From Arthrobacter zhaoxinii (GTDB lineage Bacteria > Actinomycetota > Actinomycetes > Actinomycetales > Micrococcaceae): DNA of 64,000 nucleotides. The translations under genes and the position numbers were made by a program. The number at the start of each line of letters is the position of its first letter. Position 1 is the stretch's first letter. This document shows, piece after piece, positions 60,999 through 64,000 of the stretch. The stretch covers positions 496,001 through 560,000 of the forward strand of contig NZ_JANFLT010000005.1 in assembly GCF_024385505.1 (NCBI RefSeq), written 5' to 3'. A model generated the notes under the pieces. The model worked only from the letters and a program-made list of their open reading frames with translations. It was not told the origin of the DNA and made no database searches.

Positions 60999-62213
60999 TT
61001 ATTTCCCCGGGGTTCCGACGACGGCGGATCCGGCCCGCTTCGAGCCCCGCCGCCGGTACGCCAGGCCGATGCCGCCGCAGATCAGGTAGGCCGCGCCGAT
61101 GGACAGCCACCCCGCGAGGAAACCGCCGGAGTACTGGAGCAGCAGTCCCATCGCCAGCGGTCCCAGCGCGAACCCGGAGTACATGCCCAGGGAGACCGCT
61201 CCGGACGCCGAGCCCACCCGTTCCGGCGGCACTTCCCGGAGCACCCCGGCCATCACCACCACGTTCACCCCCAGCACGGAGGCGCCGTGGAAGACGACGC
61301 CGGACCACAGCAGCGCGGGCGCTCCGGTCTGTCCGGCGGCCAGGAGCAGGGCTGCACCGCAGACCGCGCCGGCAGCCAGGATCAGCAGCAGTGTGGAGGC
61401 GCGGACGCCGTCAGCCATCCGCCTGCCCCACAGCACCCGGGAAGTCACGCCGACGACGCCGGCCACCGCGGCGGTGACGCCGCCCATCAGCAGCGAGAAG
61501 CCGATTTCCCGCTGCGCAAAGAAGGGCAGGTACACGTTGGTGGCCTGCATACCCGCACCGGAAAACAGGGCGAACGCGGCCAGCAGCCAGACCGAACCGG
61601 GAAACTTGCGGTCTGCCGTCCGTCGTCCCGAGGCCTGCGGGGCTGCAAGCCGCGGTTCGGGCGGCAGCCGGAACCACGCGTAGGCCAGCAGCAGGAACAG
61701 GACGACGACGGCGCCGACGGCGGCACCGCGCCATCCGGCAACCAGGGCGGCTGCCGGGAAAAAGAGACTGGAGAACAGCTGGCTGGCCTGCACCCCGGAC
61801 TGCTTGATGCCCATCCACCCGGGCCGTTTGCCGGGTTCGACCGCGCGGATGATGATCCGGTTGGTCGTGGGGTTGGAGATGGCCTGCGCCGGTCCGGAAA
61901 GCAAGACGGCGGCGAGCAGCCAGAAGTAGTTGCCGGAGACGGCGGCGAAGCCCAGGGCCAGGGCGGTGCCGCCGAAGATGATCAGGAGCTGGGAGCGGGC
62001 GGCGATCCGGTCGCTCAGCCGGCCCAGCCACATCGAGGACACCGCAGCTCCGGCGAAGCAGGTGGCCGCCAGCACGCCGAACTGCGCTTCACTGATCCCC
62101 AGGTCCGCCATGATCAGCGTGCTTGTGGCGGAGAGCCCGTAGTTCATCATCGGGCCGGCGCCCATGGCGCAGACCAGCACAAACAGCAGGCCGGGTCCGG
62201 CGGTGGAGCGCAC
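60999..62213 (-). CDS. MFS transporter
   Basis: A 404-residue protein with about twelve membrane helices and the MFS inter-helix motif SSMWLGRLSDRIAARSQL between helices 2 and 3 (near residue 59), repeated weakly as TSRVLWGRRMADGVRAS near 257. NPTTNRIIIRAVEPGKRPGW near 113 resembles the CynX/sugar-MFS group. Start is a GTG at 62213. It lies between the dehydrogenase and a divergent small gene. Substrate unknown. Confidence 0.86.
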   Translation of the reverse strand: MRSTAGPGLLFVLVCAMGAGPMMNYGLSATSTLIMADLGISEAQFGVLAATCFAGAAVSSMWLGRLSDRIAARSQLLIIFGGTALALGFAAVSGNYFWLLAAVLLSGPAQAISNPTTNRIIIRAVEPGKRPGWMGIKQSGVQASQLFSSLFFPAAALVAGWRGAAVGAVVVLFLLLAYAWFRLPPEPRLAAPQASGRRTADRKFPGSVWLLAAFALFSGAGMQATNVYLPFFAQREIGFSLLMGGVTAAVAGVVGVTSRVLWGRRMADGVRASTLLLILAAGAVCGAALLLAAGQTGAPALLWSGVVFHGASVLGVNVVVMAGVLREVPPERVGSASGAVSLGMYSGFALGPLAMGLLLQYSGGFLAGWLSIGAAYLICGGIGLAYRRRGSKRAGSAVVGTPGK

Positions 62214-62347
62214 GCTCTGAGTCCCTTCGTGGAGTAACAGGACCCATTGTGGCCTGCCGACCCGGAAGTTACCGAGTGCGACGGCCGGGGCGTCCGGATA
62301 TCATTGGTGGGCACCCGCCCCACTTCGATGCAAGGAACCCGAACCCG

Positions 62348-62842
62348 TTGAACAGGAAATCACTCAAGGATGACGGCTTCACCGGTTTCCGGCCCATCGA
62401 CGGTCTGGACATCAACCGGATCCCGCAGCGTCAGGGCATTTTCGCCGTGCTGCGGCCCGAGGGGTTCGAACCGCGGTTCCTCAAGGAAAGCACGGCCGGG
62501 GTGTTCAAAAAGAAGAAGCCAACGCTGTCCCGGGAAGAGCTCGCCGCCGAGTGGGTGGCGGATGCCGACGTGCTGTTTCTCGGCAAGGCCGGCGCCGGCA
62601 GCCAGGGCAACCGCGGCCTGCGCCGGCAGATCTCCGAATTCGTGGACTTCGGCAGGGGAAAGCCGCCAGGGCACTGGGACGGCCGGCTGATCTGGCAGCT
62701 GCTCGATGCAGATGATCTTCTGGTGGCGTGGAAGGAACTGCCGCCCGACGCGCTCAACCCGGCCCTTGCAAAGTACCAGGCGGAATTCATCCGGCAGTAC
62801 GGCAGGCTTCCCTTCGCCAATCTCATCCAGACCCGCGCTTAG
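62348..62842 (+). CDS. small GIY-YIG-like protein of unknown function
   Basis: A 164-residue protein. GIFAVLRPEGFEPRF near residue 30 is followed by DADVLFLGKAGAG near 75, a pattern like the two-strand GIY...YIG core; then LRRQISEFVDFGRGKPPGHW (Arg and His/Trp region) and a C-terminus LAKYQAEFIRQYGRLPFANL with a conserved Glu and Asn, positions expected for GIY-YIG endonuclease-fold proteins. The canonical Tyr residues are replaced, so catalysis is doubtful. Start TTG 62348 is inferred from AAGGAA about 10 bases upstream; a GTG at 62307 is an alternative. Confidence 0.6.
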   Translation: MNRKSLKDDGFTGFRPIDGLDINRIPQRQGIFAVLRPEGFEPRFLKESTAGVFKKKKPTLSREELAAEWVADADVLFLGKAGAGSQGNRGLRRQISEFVDFGRGKPPGHWDGRLIWQLLDADDLLVAWKELPPDALNPALAKYQAEFIRQYGRLPFANLIQTRA

Positions 62843-62905
62843 GATCTGTTAACCACGGTCCGGCACGAAGTTGACCCGTTTTGCGCCACATGGACTCCGG
62901 AGCGG

Positions 62906-63754
62906 TTAGACGAACTCGTTGCGGAGGGTGCCGATGCCCTCCACGGTACTGGTGAGGACGTTGCCTGGCTGCAGCGCAATGCCATGGGCCTTGCCAACCC
63001 CGGCAGGCGTCCCGGTGAAGATAACGTCGCCCGGGAAGAGAGTAACAATTCGGGACAACTCGGCGATGATCTGCGGCACAGAGAAGATCATGTTGCGGGT
63101 GTTGCCGTCCTGGACCTTCCATTCACCGGCTCGGCTGCCGTGACCCTCGATCACCGTTGAGAGACGCAGCCCCTCATAACCCGGCAGTTCATCGAGCGTA
63201 ACGACGGCTGGGCCGAAGGGAGAGAAATTCGGGAAGGACTTGCCCAGGCTGAACTGCGGGACCGGCGGGCGTAGCTGGATTTCACGCTCGCTCAAGTCCT
63301 GACCCACACTTAGCCCGGCAACTCCGTCCCATGCGTCGGCCGCGTCGACCTTATGCATTTCCTTCCCGATCACAGCGACCAGTTCCACCTCATAATCCAC
63401 GGCCTCTGAGGGTAGCTCGACGACGGCGCGGGGACCGGCGATCGATGACTGGAACTTGGTGAACACAAACAGGTGCTCCGGATAGGGCAGGCCCGCTTCG
63501 TCGGCGTGATCCTTGTAGTTCAAACCGATCGCGAAAATCTGCCGCGGGTTGGGGACGGGGGCGTCCAGTTCATTCTCGTCGTACGGCCGAGCGTCCGAGT
63601 AGTCGGCTCCCTCGGCCCAGGCACGGAAAGTGTCCCAGTCCTCATAGAGGCCGAGGGGTGCAGGGCCGAACTTACCGGCTGAGGCCTTCTCGATATCGAG
63701 AGCCTGTCCGTCGCGGACCAGGACGGCTCTGCCATGAAGATTTGCGATGCGCAT
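62906..63754 (-). CDS. fumarylacetoacetate hydrolase family protein
   Basis: A 282-residue FAH-fold enzyme. AIGLNYKDHADEAGLPYPEH near residue 75, FTKFQSSIAGPRAVVELP near 97, VDYEVELVAVIGKEMHK near 118 (metal-binding Glu residues), LSVGQDLSEREIQLRPP near 148 and FPGDVIFTGTPAGVG near 243 are the family motifs. Such enzymes hydrolyse or decarboxylate 2-oxo acids in aromatic or sugar-acid breakdown (e.g. acylpyruvate or 2-keto-3-deoxy-acid derivatives). It is divergent from a GntR-type regulator, with a palindrome between, so a catabolic operon is likely; partners may lie outside the window. Confidence 0.9.
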   Translation of the reverse strand: MRIANLHGRAVLVRDGQALDIEKASAGKFGPAPLGLYEDWDTFRAWAEGADYSDARPYDENELDAPVPNPRQIFAIGLNYKDHADEAGLPYPEHLFVFTKFQSSIAGPRAVVELPSEAVDYEVELVAVIGKEMHKVDAADAWDGVAGLSVGQDLSEREIQLRPPVPQFSLGKSFPNFSPFGPAVVTLDELPGYEGLRLSTVIEGHGSRAGEWKVQDGNTRNMIFSVPQIIAELSRIVTLFPGDVIFTGTPAGVGKAHGIALQPGNVLTSTVEGIGTLRNEFV

Positions 63755-63849
63755 AAGAGGTGTCCTTTAGCTGGGAAGCAGGTCTTAGCCGATGGGGAGG
63801 GCGCCTTCGAGGATGTCAGCTTTGCAGACCATGCTCGATAAGGCAATCA

Positions 63850-63861
63850 ATTATCGATAAT
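63850..63861. promoter_or_regulatory. palindromic operator between FAH-family and GntR genes
   Basis: ATTATCGATAAT is a perfect 12-bp palindrome, and a further TCGATAA copy lies nearby at about 63836. It is 35 bases before the GntR start and 96 bases from the FAH-family start, as expected for shared control. Confidence 0.6.
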
Positions 63862-63895
63862 GCGAAGATTCACCGGAAGGCAGTACTGTTTTTCC

Positions 63896-64000
63896 ATGGC
63901 TACGCAACTTCGCTCCGCATCGCTGACTGCGCATGTTCACGAACAGCTCCGCACCGAGATCCTCAGCAATGTTTTCGCGCCCGGCAGTCCGCTGCGCCTT
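63896..64000 (+). CDS. GntR family transcriptional regulator (N-terminal part, cut by window edge)
   Basis: The first 35 codons read MATQLRSASLTAHVHEQLRT then EILSNVFAPGSPLRL: the first helix of a GntR winged-helix domain (V-E-L-R--I--G-F-PG--L). The C-terminal effector domain is outside the window; an FCD type is usual for regulators of 2-oxo-acid pathways. It is divergent from the FAH-family gene and probably controls it. Confidence 0.75.
   Translation, partial: MATQLRSASLTAHVHEQLRTEILSNVFAPGSPLRL

Overview
The window is high-GC Gram-positive DNA. The gene content and order (hisI-trpE-trpC-trpB-trpA-lgt followed by gltB-gltD, pyk next to a PdtaR-type ANTAR regulator, CarD, mycothiol-type enzymes, HGxxPAAW protein) point to an actinobacterium of the Micrococcaceae, most likely Arthrobacter or a close relative. 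This assignment is inferred from gene content and style only. About 60 protein genes, one tRNA-Leu(CAA) and several strong intrinsic terminators can be supported; no rRNA, CRISPR array or transposase was seen.

Layout. 1-6.8 kb: end of a CPA1 Na+/H+ antiporter, a divergent phosphomannose isomerase-like protein, helicase HrpB, a CarD-type regulator, a RutE/HadB-like nitroreductase and a mycothiol-dependent-type enzyme. 7-14.4 kb: glpD divergent from a SorC-family regulator, a DUF4334 protein, an SDR, an ECF41-type sigma factor overlapping an FAD oxidoreductase, and a VanY-type carboxypeptidase. 14.5-19 kb: a complete sugar ABC importer (ytfQRT-yjfF type) behind a LacI-type operator. 19.2-24.1 kb: two large membrane proteins of the YhgE/Pip (ABC-2-like) type around a TetR regulator and a collapsed FAD-oxidoreductase gene. 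24.3-33.5 kb: Nudix pair, FEN-like exonuclease, tRNA-Leu, pdtaR, pyk, an Old Yellow Enzyme homologue and a PadR/DUF1048/ABC exporter cassette. 33.6-47.1 kb: core amino-acid biosynthesis (gltD, gltB, lgt, trpA, trpB, trpC, trpE, hisI), mostly joined by 4-base stop/start overlaps.

47.9-58.3 kb is the accessory part and the most interesting region. A WXG100-like small protein and a 1806-residue RHS-repeat toxin form an operon. The toxin has a WXG/LXG-like N-terminus and a GIY-YIG-type nuclease tip. Its stop codon overlaps the start of an Imm26-type immunity gene, and that gene is followed by four more tandem paralogues in units of about 730 bp. Each unit carries a short remnant of a toxin 3' end just before its immunity gene. 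The most distal copy has an in-frame stop codon, and beyond it lie a frameshifted SMI1/KNR4-like gene and a small orphan gene. This reads as the record of repeated toxin-tip replacement with retention of old immunity genes.

58.6-64 kb returns to ordinary genes: DUF808 protein, zinc alcohol dehydrogenase, MFS transporter, a small GIY-YIG-like protein, a fumarylacetoacetate hydrolase family enzyme and the start of a divergent GntR regulator.
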